From: Myxococcales bacterium
GTDB lineage: Bacteria > Myxococcota_A > Polyangia > Haliangiales > Haliangiaceae
Assembly (NCBI GenBank): GCA_028287115.1
Contig: JAQBQF010000204.1
Coordinates: 1-64,000, forward strand
DNA length: 64,000 bases
Direction of reading: 5' to 3'
The notes beneath the pieces were generated by a model, which was given only the letters and a program-made list of their open reading frames with translations, had not been told where the DNA came from and made no database searches. The stretch's first letter is position 1. Each line of letters starts with the position of its first letter. Below, piece after piece: positions 19,700 to 29,300 of the stretch. The position numbers and the translations under genes were made by a program.

Positions 19700-20257
19700 A
19701 TGGACGTAAATATCACCGACCACCTCGCCGACAACATTCGAGGCATCCGCGAAGCTCGCGGTCTCTCGCAGCAGCAGATCGCAAAGGCCGCGGGAGTTCC
19801 GCGCGCGACCTGGACCCATCTCGAATCCGGCGGCAGCAATCCCACGCTCGCCGTCCTGGTCAAGGTCGCGAACGCGCTGCAGGTCCGTCTCGACGAGCTT
19901 CTCGCACCGCCGCGCCAACCTGCGCGACTCCTGCGCGCCGACGAGCTACCGACCCGCCAACGCGGTCAGGTCGCGATTCGCAAGCTCCTGCCCGAGCCCC
20001 TCCCCGGCCTCGATCTCGAACGCATGGTGTTGCCGCCGAGCGCGCGCATGGCGGGCGTCCCGCACACGCCGGGCACGCGCGAGTACCTGACCTGCGAGCG
20101 CGGCACGGTGGAGCTCGCGGTCGCAGGCCAGCGCTACACGCTCGCCGAAGGCGATGTCGTGAGCTTTCGCGGCGATCAGAAGCACGCCTACTACAACCCG
20201 GGAACGTCGACCGCCGTCGCGTACTCGGCGATCGCGTTCGCTCCGCTCGCCGGTTAG
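19700..20257 (+). CDS. XRE-family regulator with C-terminal cupin domain
   Basis: 185 residues. Residues 8-62 are a helix-turn-helix (IREARGLSQQQIAKAAGVPRATWTHLE), and about 105-180 a cupin_2 barrel (GTREYLTCERGTVELAVAG, LAEGDVVSFRGDQKHAYYN). XRE-cupin proteins usually sense a small ligand in the barrel and repress nearby genes. It starts at ATG 19700 behind GAGGAG, although the spacing is short; the longer frame from 19400 runs antisense through the SDR gene and is not credible. The SDR/QueA-like pair is the likely target (inference). It overlaps the PEGA gene tail by 4 bp. Confidence 0.87.
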   Translation: MDVNITDHLADNIRGIREARGLSQQQIAKAAGVPRATWTHLESGGSNPTLAVLVKVANALQVRLDELLAPPRQPARLLRADELPTRQRGQVAIRKLLPEPLPGLDLERMVLPPSARMAGVPHTPGTREYLTCERGTVELAVAGQRYTLAEGDVVSFRGDQKHAYYNPGTSTAVAYSAIAFAPLAG

Positions 20258-22461
20258 AATTTGTAGGTCAGGCCGAGCCGCAGATACAGGTTGTAGTCGG
20301 TGTTGAACATCGAGTGCGCGAACTCGTTCGTGAACAACGCGCGCTGACCCTGGAACGGCGCACCCTCGAGGATGCCGAAGAAGTTCCAGTGCTGATCGAC
20401 CGCGATCTCGGAGACGATGCTCGCCATCACGCGGATGCCGTTCTCGCGACCGAACACGTCGTCCCTCGTCTTCCAGCCGGTGTCGGCCTTGATCTTGACG
20501 ATCTCCGGATCGGTCGTGCTCGCGGCGTTGTTGTAGAAGTCACGGCACGCCTGGATCTCCGCGTGAGTCGTCGCATCGTCGCCTTCGAAGACGTCCGTCG
20601 AGCCGATCGGGTTTGCCTTCTTCACCGGGCAGTGCCGGTCGCTCCAGATGTTCAAGTACAAGCGGCCCGAGATCGTGACGTGCGCGAGCGCGGTCAGTGA
20701 CGCCAGCAAGCCCGCATTCCAGGTGAAGCCGTTCCGCTGCGAGTTATCGAGGAGCTTGGAGCCCCAGTAGAGGTCCGTGAACACACCGGCCGCGAACGGA
20801 TCTGCATCGGCGAGCATCATCCGGCCACCGATCCCCAGCTCCGTACGTGCGAGCATCGTGCGTACCGAGACCCCTGCGTCGAAGCCGAACTTGCCCGCGA
20901 TCTTGCCGGCGCCGACGTTGACGCGGCCGTCGAGGTAATACGGATACCCGGCGCTGAAGTCGACGGTCGAGCGACCGCGCGGCAACGTGCGCGCACCGAA
21001 CGACGACAAGCCGCGCTGTTCGGCGACCAGCTCCGATTCACTCGGCCCCGCAACCGCGAGCTCGCGCGACAGCGTCTGCGTCTTGCCGCCCTCGATCGTC
21101 ACCGTTTGCTCGAACGGCTGGAAGCCCGCGAGCTCGATCCGGATCACGGTCTCGCCGACCTCGACCTCCTGATCGAGCGGCGTCTTGCCGACCGGCAGGC
21201 CGTTGATGATCACCTGGGCCTGCGAAGGCGTCGACAGGATCCGGAGGCGGCCAACCGCCTTGAGATCGGCCTGCACGGTTACGGTCTGGCCGGCCTCGAC
21301 GCGAACCTTCTGATCGAACTGCTTGAAACCTTCGAGCCGCACGACGACGGGATGCTCGCCCGATGCGATCTTCTTCTCGACCGGCACCTTGCCGATCGCC
21401 GCGCCGTCGATGAACACGAGTGCTTCGGGCACTGTCGAGACGACCTTGAGGATGCCCTGATCGCCCGGCGCCTCGGCGTTGAGATCGAACTTCTCGATCT
21501 TCGACGAGCCGGCCGCGACGACGACCTTGTGCTCGGCCGTCTGCATGCCCGGCGCCTTGACCTGGACGATGTGCTCGCCGGCCTTGACGTCTTTGATGTC
21601 GACCGGCACGGGCCCCATGTCGGTACCGTCGATGAACGCCCGCGCGCCCGGCGCATCGCTGAGCACGCGCACGACACCGACGCCACCGTTCATCGATGCC
21701 TGGATCTCCGCGCGGACTTTCGTCGGCGCGTTCGCGGTGACCTGGATCGTCTGCTTCCACGGCAGCGCGGGCGCCTTGCGAACCTCGACCACGTGAACGC
21801 CTTCGATCACGTTCTGGATCACGGCAGGCGTGTTGTCGGGATGCTTGTTGCCGTCGATGTAGACCTCGGCGTCCGGCACGTCGGCTTCGACGACGATCGA
21901 GCCGTACTTTGGCTTGGGAATTTCCTTGAGCGTCGGCGCGAACGTCTGCGTCTGGTTCTCTTTGGTCTCGAGCCACGTCTCGAGCGGATCGAAGCCGTCT
22001 TTCTGGATCCGGATCTGGTGGCGACCGGCCGTCGTCGTGATGATCATCGGCGCCTGGCCCTGCGGCTGGCCGTCGAGGAAGATCGTCGAGCCGAACACGT
22101 TCTTGTCGGCATCGGCACGCACGTCGATCTTCGGCGGATCCGCCTTCTTGACCAGGGGCACGAACAGCTGCTGCGTCTTGCGCGAGCGCGCGACCTTGAA
22201 CGGCCGCGAAGCCGACTCGTAACCCGGCGCTTCGACGATCACCGTGAAGTCACCAGCGGCCATCTTGCCGGTCCATGGCGTGACGCCCACGGCGGGGCAC
22301 GTCTTGTCATTGATGTAGACCGCCGCGCCCGAAGGCGCGGAGTCGATCGACACCGGATACTTGCCCGGCGTATTTCCGGGACAATTTTGCGCGCGCGCGT
22401 TCGTGGCGACGAACAACGACAGCGCGACCACGAGCGGCCAAGCGAGACGAGTAATCCTCAT
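20254..22461 (-). CDS. six-PEGA-domain outer-membrane beta-barrel protein
   Basis: 735 residues with a signal peptide ending near NARAQ. Six PEGA domains follow, at about 34-94, 110-175, 185-250, 259-325, 335-400 and 403-470, each with a xVxIDGxxxGxxP core (for example AFIDGTDMGPVPV). From about 500 the chain alternates as amphipathic strands and ends in TYKF, an aromatic C terminus typical of outer-membrane barrels. PEGA domains often lie on envelope proteins that touch carbohydrate or wall. Probably an outer-membrane protein displaying a PEGA stalk; ligand unknown. Confidence 0.84.
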   Translation of the reverse strand: MRITRLAWPLVVALSLFVATNARAQNCPGNTPGKYPVSIDSAPSGAAVYINDKTCPAVGVTPWTGKMAAGDFTVIVEAPGYESASRPFKVARSRKTQQLFVPLVKKADPPKIDVRADADKNVFGSTIFLDGQPQGQAPMIITTTAGRHQIRIQKDGFDPLETWLETKENQTQTFAPTLKEIPKPKYGSIVVEADVPDAEVYIDGNKHPDNTPAVIQNVIEGVHVVEVRKAPALPWKQTIQVTANAPTKVRAEIQASMNGGVGVVRVLSDAPGARAFIDGTDMGPVPVDIKDVKAGEHIVQVKAPGMQTAEHKVVVAAGSSKIEKFDLNAEAPGDQGILKVVSTVPEALVFIDGAAIGKVPVEKKIASGEHPVVVRLEGFKQFDQKVRVEAGQTVTVQADLKAVGRLRILSTPSQAQVIINGLPVGKTPLDQEVEVGETVIRIELAGFQPFEQTVTIEGGKTQTLSRELAVAGPSESELVAEQRGLSSFGARTLPRGRSTVDFSAGYPYYLDGRVNVGAGKIAGKFGFDAGVSVRTMLARTELGIGGRMMLADADPFAAGVFTDLYWGSKLLDNSQRNGFTWNAGLLASLTALAHVTISGRLYLNIWSDRHCPVKKANPIGSTDVFEGDDATTHAEIQACRDFYNNAASTTDPEIVKIKADTGWKTRDDVFGRENGIRVMASIVSEIAVDQHWNFFGILEGAPFQGQRALFTNEFAHSMFNTDYNLYLRLGLTYKF

Positions 22462-22533
22462 CGTTCACCCTTCAAGAGAAACGTAACGCCTGAGGCTATC
22501 AGCCGACAGCGATTCTCTCAACCTCACCGGGTG

Positions 22534-23358
22534 TTAGACGTTCTGCAAGTAGCCCGCTGCCAGCGCCGCGAGCAGTGCGAGACCGCACGCGATCCGGTAG
22601 ATCGCGAACCCGACGAGCTGGTGACTGCCGAGCCACTTCAAGATCCACGCGATCGCCGCGTATCCGGTCACACCCGCGACACCGATGCCAACGGCGATCG
22701 CGGGCGCCGCCGAGCTACCGAGCTCGCGAAACGCTTTGCTCGCTTCGAGGATGCCGGCCCCCGCGACTGCCGGGATCGACAACAAGAACGAGAACCGCGC
22801 GGCATCGCTGCGCGCAAAGCCAAGCAGCAGCGCCATGCAGATCGTGGCGCCCGACCGCGACACACCCGGGCACAAGGCGAGCGACTGCGCGAGGCCGACC
22901 AGCAGCGCATCGCTATACGTCAGGCTGGCGAGCGGTCGCGGATCCAGCCGGCCCGTCGCGTAGTGATCGATGATCGCCATCGCGATCCCGACGACGATCA
23001 GCGCGCCGGCGATCAGATAGAGCGAGCTCAGATCGTGCTCGATCCGATGCTTGAGCAGCAGGCCCACGACCACGATCGGCACGGTCCCGATCGCGAGCAT
23101 GAAGGGGAGCTTCGCGTCGTGCGACTGCGGCGCCTGCACCATCGCGGTCGCGAGCCCGACGAGATCGCGCGCGAAGTACACCAGCACGGCGGCGAGCGTG
23201 CCGAGCTGGATCACGGCGATGTAGGCGGTGTACGCCTCGGGCGAGATGTGTTGCCCGAATAAAGCCGGCGCAATCTTGAGGTGAGCCGTCGAGGAAACGG
23301 GAATAAATTCCGTCAGTCCTTGAATCAGACCGAGCAGAGCTGCAAACCAGAGCGCCAT
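22534..23358 (-). CDS. uppP: undecaprenyl-diphosphatase UppP (BacA)
   Basis: 274 residues and about eight membrane segments. The two signature motifs are present: GLTEFIPVSSTAHL (Glu-rich motif near residue 17) and LCPGVSRSGATI with the catalytic Ser/Arg. The enzyme recycles the C55 lipid carrier by removing a phosphate from undecaprenyl diphosphate, serving peptidoglycan and O-antigen synthesis. Length and motif spacing are normal. It is divergent from a small lipoprotein gene. Confidence 0.94.
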   Translation of the reverse strand: MALWFAALLGLIQGLTEFIPVSSTAHLKIAPALFGQHISPEAYTAYIAVIQLGTLAAVLVYFARDLVGLATAMVQAPQSHDAKLPFMLAIGTVPIVVVGLLLKHRIEHDLSSLYLIAGALIVVGIAMAIIDHYATGRLDPRPLASLTYSDALLVGLAQSLALCPGVSRSGATICMALLLGFARSDAARFSFLLSIPAVAGAGILEASKAFRELGSSAAPAIAVGIGVAGVTGYAAIAWILKWLGSHQLVGFAIYRIACGLALLAALAAGYLQNV

Positions 23359-23384
23359 CGAGGTTCCACGCTAACATCAAAGTC

Positions 23385-23807
23385 GTGACCAGGCTCTTCG
23401 CACTGGCGTACCTCGCGGTGGCCTCCTGCAGCAGCGGGCACACTGCCCCGTCGCATCCGCACACGCGGACCGGCAGCGGCGAGCCGCTCGCGATCACCGA
23501 GACCGCGCCGAACGAGCTGGAATGTGATGCGCTGATCGCACACGCCGTCACCCTCGGGATCGCCGAGCAACGGGCCACGAGATCGGTCGAGCCCAGCGCG
23601 ACAGACGAGCAACAAACGAAGGCGTTCCTCCGCGCGAAGTACGGGCCGAGGTGCCGTGCGATGTCGCGCCGTAGCTACGAGTGCGCCACCTTAGCGCCTT
23701 CGATCACGGTGTTTGTCGGATGCGATCAGGCGAGCTTCAGGAGCTCGACTTCGAACAGCAGCGTGGCGCCGCCCGGAATCGCCCCACCGGCGCCGCGATC
23801 TCCATAA
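23385..23807 (+). CDS. small lipoprotein, overlaps FKBP gene tail
   Basis: 140 residues starting at GTG 23385, with a signal peptide (MTRLFALAYLAVASC) and lipobox. The mature part has ELECDALIAHAVTLGI and four further Cys, a pattern of small secreted proteins. The last 27 residues lie antisense to the 3' end of the FKBP gene and look less protein-like, so a frameshift or an earlier natural end is possible. Not recognised as a known family. Confidence 0.58.
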   Translation: MTRLFALAYLAVASCSSGHTAPSHPHTRTGSGEPLAITETAPNELECDALIAHAVTLGIAEQRATRSVEPSATDEQQTKAFLRAKYGPRCRAMSRRSYECATLAPSITVFVGCDQASFRSSTSNSSVAPPGIAPPAPRSP

Positions 23808-24079
23808 CCGAGCGCGGGCGGGATCAGGAGCGTGCGCTTGCCGCCGACCTTCATCGACAGCACGCCTTCGTCCCAGCCCTTGATCACGCGACCCATGCCG
23901 ATCGGAAACTCGAACGGCGAGCCGCGATCGACCGAGCTATCGAACTTCGCGCCCTTCGCACCGTTGACCCACAGCCACCCGGTGTAGTGCATGACGCACG
24001 TTTGTCCGCGCGTCGGGCTCGCCCCGGTTCCGACCTTGGTGTCTTCGTATTTCAGCCCGCTCGGGCTCTCCGTCATCAT
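23726..24079 (-). CDS. FKBP-type peptidyl-prolyl isomerase
   Basis: 117 residues forming one FKBP domain: VMHYTGWLWVNGAKGAKFDSS, FEFPIGMGRVIKGWDEGVLSM, GGKRTLLIPPALGYGDRGAG and IPGGATLLFEVELL are all in family order (each cited in short parts). The Tyr, Asp, Trp and Ile lining the active pocket are present. There is no signal peptide, so it is cytosolic. Start ATG 24079; the upstream extension of the frame is antisense to the kinase gene. It lies 32 bp after the kinase stop and may be co-transcribed. Confidence 0.9.
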   Translation of the reverse strand: MMTESPSGLKYEDTKVGTGASPTRGQTCVMHYTGWLWVNGAKGAKFDSSVDRGSPFEFPIGMGRVIKGWDEGVLSMKVGGKRTLLIPPALGYGDRGAGGAIPGGATLLFEVELLKLA

Positions 24080-24111
24080 GCGTGAAGCATACACAGCACT
24101 TCCGGCTCGGG

Positions 24112-25917
24112 CTAGGCGGCCGAGTCCGGTACCAAATGTCGCAGATGCCAGGATTGGACGTGCAGTTGCTCGGCCATCCGCTCCTGGCTTCGTCGCTGGA
24201 CGCTGGAGAGCGATGCCGTTACCACCACCTGCAGCAGGAACGAGGTTATCACTCCTACCAGGAGCACCGTCGGACTGAGCTGCACCGCCCACGGCTCGAA
24301 CACCACGGCCGAGCCGACGACATGAAGCGTTCGCGGTAGCACGTCGAGCCATTCGAGCGCGACCGGGACGACGACCGCCATCGACATCGCCAACGTGATC
24401 CGCTTTGGAGCATTGACCGACGGTATGGTGATGAAGTTTGCGAGCGATCCGATCACGAAGATCGGCAGCACGATCAGCGTTCCAAACAACACGCCGGTGA
24501 TCGCGAGCATGGAAGCGTGGAGGATCAGGACGGCGGCGAACATGAGCGGCGAGACCGGGCGCGGCTTGCGACTATGGACGAAGCAAATTCCGCCGAGCGC
24601 GAAGAGCAAGCCGGCGAGCACGAACACCGGCCATTCGCCGTGCATGCCTGCGAACTGGAGTGCAAGGACCAGCAAGACGAATCCGAAGTACGCCCACGCG
24701 CCGCCGCGCAACGTGCGCTGCCCCGCTCGCATCTGATCGAGCTCGATGCGCCTGCGCGCCTCGGGCGGAACCTCGGCGGGCGGCTCGAGGAGCATCCGCG
24801 CGAGAATCGCCTTGGCTTCGCTGTTACTCGGATCGAGCGCGATCGCCGCACCGGCTTCGCGCATCGCTTCCGCGCGAGCTTCATCGCGCGGGCTGCCGAG
24901 CGCGAGCATGGCGCGCTTGACGTGCTCGCCGGCGAGCTCCCGCCTGCGCGCGAGATCGCGATCGCCGTCGAGAAACCGCTGAATCCCGTCGGCCAAGAGC
25001 TGCGCTGTCTGCGGCCGTCTCGCGGGGTCCGAAGCCGTCGCGCTCGCACATAGATCGTCGAGCTCCGGGGCGACATCCGCGTGCGGGTCGCGTTCGCGCG
25101 GCCGGTAGCAAGGGGCCGCGAGCGTGACCTCGAAGGCCGCTTCGCGCGGCACGGCGGGACTTCCGACGAGGATCTCGAACAAGATGCAGCCGAGCGAGAA
25201 GATGTCGACCCGATGATCGATCGCCTCACCGCGCATCTGCTCGGGGGCCATGTATCCCGGTGTTCCGAGCACCGACCCAGCGCGGGTCTCGCCGCTCGCA
25301 CCGGATTCGCCGCTGCGGAGATCGCTGGTCCGGATCATCCCGAGCTCCGCGACGTCTGCGATGCGAGCGAGCCCCCAGTCGAGCACGTAGGTCTCGCCGA
25401 AATCACCGAGCATGATGTTCGCCGGCTTGAGGTCGCGATGCAGGACGCCGCGCTGATGTGCGAGCTCGATCGCCAGGCAGATATCGGCGAGCCGCGCCAA
25501 GAGCGCGCGTCGCGACCAGCGCTCCTCTCCCTGGCCACGCGCGCGAGCGGCGAGCACGTCGGCGAGCGTCGTGCCGGTGAGCCGCTTCATCGCGAAGTAC
25601 GGCTCGTCCTGTTCGCCACCGAGATCGTGAACCGGCACGATCGCCGGATGCTCGAGCCGGCCTTGCACGCGCGCCTCGCGGAGGAAGCGCGCGACCGCCT
25701 CGGGATCGCGGGGGCCGTCGCTGCGCATCATCTTGATCGCGATGTCGCGATCGATCCGGACATCGCGCGCGAGCCAGACTTCGCCCATGCCACCCTTGCC
25801 GAGCATCGTGCGCAGGACATAACGATCGTCGGGAGGGCGTGGCGCAGGCCGATCGATGCTCGCGGCACTCGGATGGGCCGTTTCGGGGATCGTGGGCGCG
25901 TTGCCATCATCGTTCAT
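24112..25917 (-). CDS. Ser/Thr protein kinase with multi-span membrane tail
   Basis: 601 residues. An Hanks-type kinase domain spans about 33-300: GKGGMGEVWLARD P-loop, IAIKMM Lys, HRDLKPANIM catalytic loop, LDWGLA (DWG for DFG, common in this group) and GTPGYMAPEQ. A linker with a TPR-like helical stretch (about 330-385) follows, then five or six hydrophobic segments between 405 and 575. The sensor is therefore in the membrane, without PASTA or other known ligand domain. Myxobacteria carry many such kinases. The FKBP gene follows closely. Confidence 0.9.
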   Translation of the reverse strand: MNDDGNAPTIPETAHPSAASIDRPAPRPPDDRYVLRTMLGKGGMGEVWLARDVRIDRDIAIKMMRSDGPRDPEAVARFLREARVQGRLEHPAIVPVHDLGGEQDEPYFAMKRLTGTTLADVLAARARGQGEERWSRRALLARLADICLAIELAHQRGVLHRDLKPANIMLGDFGETYVLDWGLARIADVAELGMIRTSDLRSGESGASGETRAGSVLGTPGYMAPEQMRGEAIDHRVDIFSLGCILFEILVGSPAVPREAAFEVTLAAPCYRPRERDPHADVAPELDDLCASATASDPARRPQTAQLLADGIQRFLDGDRDLARRRELAGEHVKRAMLALGSPRDEARAEAMREAGAAIALDPSNSEAKAILARMLLEPPAEVPPEARRRIELDQMRAGQRTLRGGAWAYFGFVLLVLALQFAGMHGEWPVFVLAGLLFALGGICFVHSRKPRPVSPLMFAAVLILHASMLAITGVLFGTLIVLPIFVIGSLANFITIPSVNAPKRITLAMSMAVVVPVALEWLDVLPRTLHVVGSAVVFEPWAVQLSPTVLLVGVITSFLLQVVVTASLSSVQRRSQERMAEQLHVQSWHLRHLVPDSAA

Positions 25918-25934
25918 CGCCTAGCGACGATACG

Positions 25935-26201
25935 TCAGCCTCGATCAAGGGTGTCGGCGATCGACCGCAAGACATCGGCCGCCTGCTCGCGGATCAGGTG
26001 ACCGTGGCCGGGGACGATCATGCCGACATCAGGCGTCGCCAGCCGCCGAAGCTGTCGGATATCGCGCGGTCCACCCAGGTAGGTCCAGATGACCATCCGG
26101 CGGCCGATCGGGAGCCGGGGGACGTCCGCCTCGATCTGCCACAGACCGTCGGCGAGGTGTTCCAGGCGCCCATCCATCCGCCAGATCGCACATGGGGACA
26201 A
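25935..26201 (-). pseudogene. metallo-beta-lactamase-fold hydrolase remnant
   Basis: An 88-residue frame whose two ends look like the ends of an MBL-fold enzyme: LADGLWQIEADVPRLPIG near the start and DVGMIVPGHGHLIREQAADVL at the end. The core with the HxHxDH zinc motif is missing, as if an in-frame deletion joined the two. ATG 26177 is the better start. It lies 17 bp upstream of the kinase start on the same strand. Best read as a degraded gene; a short functional peptide is less likely. Confidence 0.5.
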
Positions 26202-26315
26202 CTGTCACCGGCGCGGCGTGGCATGCGTCGCTTTCCGGCGAGTCGGCGGCAATGTACGATGGGATCGCCTGCACGCTGGGAGGGGAGTATCCCGTCGTGC
26301 GGCCTGGAGCCGTAC

Positions 26316-29300
26316 ATGATCGCGAAGCGTTGGCGTGGCCTATTCGTGCTGGTTGTCGTCGCTGCGGTGCCGCGGGCGAGTCTCGCTGCGCCATCTGAAG
26401 CGCCGGGTGATTTCGGCAACGTCGTCGTGAAACAGACCGCGATGCTGCCCGGCACGATCAGCGAGAGCACCATGATCGCCGATGTCATCGACCTCGATCT
26501 CACCGCATCGGGATGCGGCGTCTTCGACGTGACACCGAAGACGATGATCACGGTGACGAATGCGACGCCCGCATCGATCACGTCCTCGTTTGCACCGATC
26601 GTGCGCGGCGCGGCGTCATGCGTCGTCACGATGAGAGACCACACCACGGCCGCAGCGCTGGGCACGTTCACGTTGACCGGCGTCGGTGTTGCCCCGGAGA
26701 TCGCGGTCGCTCCCACCTCGAAGGTGTACGGCGGCGTCCGCTTCAACGACGCGGCGCCGGGTCACACGGTGTCGCAGGTGTTCACGGTGACCAACAACGG
26801 AGATGCGGGAAAGACCCTCACCGTCGACCTCGCTTTCTCGGGAGGTCAGACCGGGGACTACTCGATCACGGCCGGCCCGATGTTGCCTGCGACGATCGCC
26901 GCCGGCGCGAATGCATCCTGGACCGTGACCTTTGACCCGGTCGTGGCGGGCGCGAGCTCGACCACATTGCGATTCACCAGCAACGACCCGCTGACGCCGA
27001 TGTTCGACGTGCCGCTGTCCGGAACCGGTACCAACGCAGTGATCGGCGTCTCGGACCTCACGTTCGCGGCCGTGCCCGTGCCCGGTAGCGCCAACGCCAA
27101 CATCAGCGTCACGAACAACGGCGCCGCGACCAAAGGCCCGTTGACGGTGACCAGCGCGACGATCATGAACGGCAACGGCTGGTTCACGTTCAACGCCGCT
27201 CCGTGCGCGGGTCTCACGACCTGTAATTACGGAACGCCGCTGAGCGTCACGAACACGGCCGCGCTCGTGAACATCAAGTGCCAGCCTCCGACGAACCAGA
27301 CCGGTACGCAGATGGCGAGCGTCGTGTTCGCGAGTGACACCGACGACGGCACCGATAGCACGGCGTTCCTCAGCTGCACCGCGAACCGCGCGGACGTGAT
27401 GATCGATATCCCGATGATCACGTTCCCGAACCAGATGATCAACACGACGAGTGCCGCGACGACGGTGACGATCTCGAATATCGGTACGAACATCCCGCTG
27501 ACGTATTCGATCACGAAGGCCGGCACGAACCCGACGCAGTTCACCGTTGCCGGCACGTGCCTGACGGGCTGTTCGCTCGCAGCAGGCACGAGCACGACGA
27601 TCGATCTCGCGTTCGCACCGACCGCTCTGCTCGCGAAGTCCGCGTTGATCCGGATCACGAGCAACGATCCCGACAACGGCACGGTCGACATCTCGGTCTC
27701 TGGGACCGGCGTCGCGCCGCACGCGAATCCGATGCCCGCCTCGATCACGTTTGCGGCGACCGAGGTCGGCGCGACGAGCGCCAAGTCGGTGCTGACGGTC
27801 ACCAACACGGGCACCGCGGATCTCACGGTGTCGAATGCCGCTCTGACGGCGGCGTCGGTCGACTTCGCGATCACGGCAGGCGTGACCACGATGCAGACGA
27901 TCCCGCCGAACGGAACCGCCACGTGGGATATCAAGTGTTCGCCGCTCTCGATCGGCGCCAAGACGGGGACATTCCAGCTCACGAGCAACACCGACGCGAC
28001 GCACGGCTTGACCGCCGACATCGTCACGCCGGTGACCCTGAGCTGCACCGGCAACCAAGGCATCTTGAGCGTCGTCGCACCGTCGACGTTCAACTTCGGA
28101 GGCCTCCGCGTCGGCTTGACGGCAAACCACACGTTCGTGCTGAAGAACACCGGCAATGTTCCGGTCACGAATATCGGCTACATGCTCGGCAATACGACCG
28201 TCGGCTATTCGGTCACGGGCCCGGCGTTTCCGATCGCGTCGCTCGCCGCGGGTGCGACCGCGAACGTGGTCGTGCAGTTCGCGCCGATGGCCGGCACGGA
28301 TGGCGGTCCGGTCACGCTGACGTTCACGGGTGTGTGGGGCAGCGGGGCGACACCGACGATGGCGACCGCAAACATCGACGGTGATGGGCTCACCGCCGGC
28401 TACGACACGTCGCCGGCATCGCCTTCGGTGCTCGATTTCGGCGACATGCGCTTCGATACGACGAAGCTCATGACCTACGACGTGATCGATACCGATACGA
28501 CCGCGGTCCAGATCCTGTCGATGAACGTCACGCCGGATCTCGCGATGACCGGCGAGCTCAGCCTCGTGTCGTACACGCACGGCAGCTCGACGTTCTCGTG
28601 CGCGAGCGGCTGCCCGGCCGTGACCTTGAACGCGCTGAACGACAAGATCACGGTCACCGTGAAAGCGGCGCCGGCAAACCGCGTCGCGATGTTGACGGCG
28701 CACGTCACCGTGCACAGCGATCTGCCGACCGGCTCCGACCGGATCGTGCCGCTGGCGGCGAACTCGATCACCGCCGCGATCGCGGTGACGCCGCCGACCA
28801 ACGTGTTGGATTTCGGCGCGGTCGATCGCGATCTCGGCCCGGTGACCAAGACGATCAGGATCGCAAACACGGGTGCCGCGACGCTCAACGTCGGCGCAGC
28901 GGTCAAGAGCGGCACCGATGTGAACCGCTTCTCGTTCAGTACGACGAACGCCACGACCGTCGCTCCGCTCGTCGGCACCTACGACGTGATGGTCACGTAC
29001 CTGCCATCGCCCGTCGAAAAGCCTGCCAATCAGTACGACGTCGCGATGGTCACGTTCCCGCTGACCGGGCTCGTCAGTGGACCACCGACGGTGACGATCA
29101 TGATCCAGGCGCGCACGATCGATCGACACATCGCCGTGGCCGCAGTTCCGCAGTTCCCGAACACGTTCCGCAATCCGGGAACCAATGCGCCCATGATGCC
29201 GGTCACCGTCAACAACACCGGCGAGGCGCCGCTCGACGTCTCGGCCGTGATGGTCACCAACGGCCCGATCTGGACGCTCCTCAATCCAAATCCCGTCACG

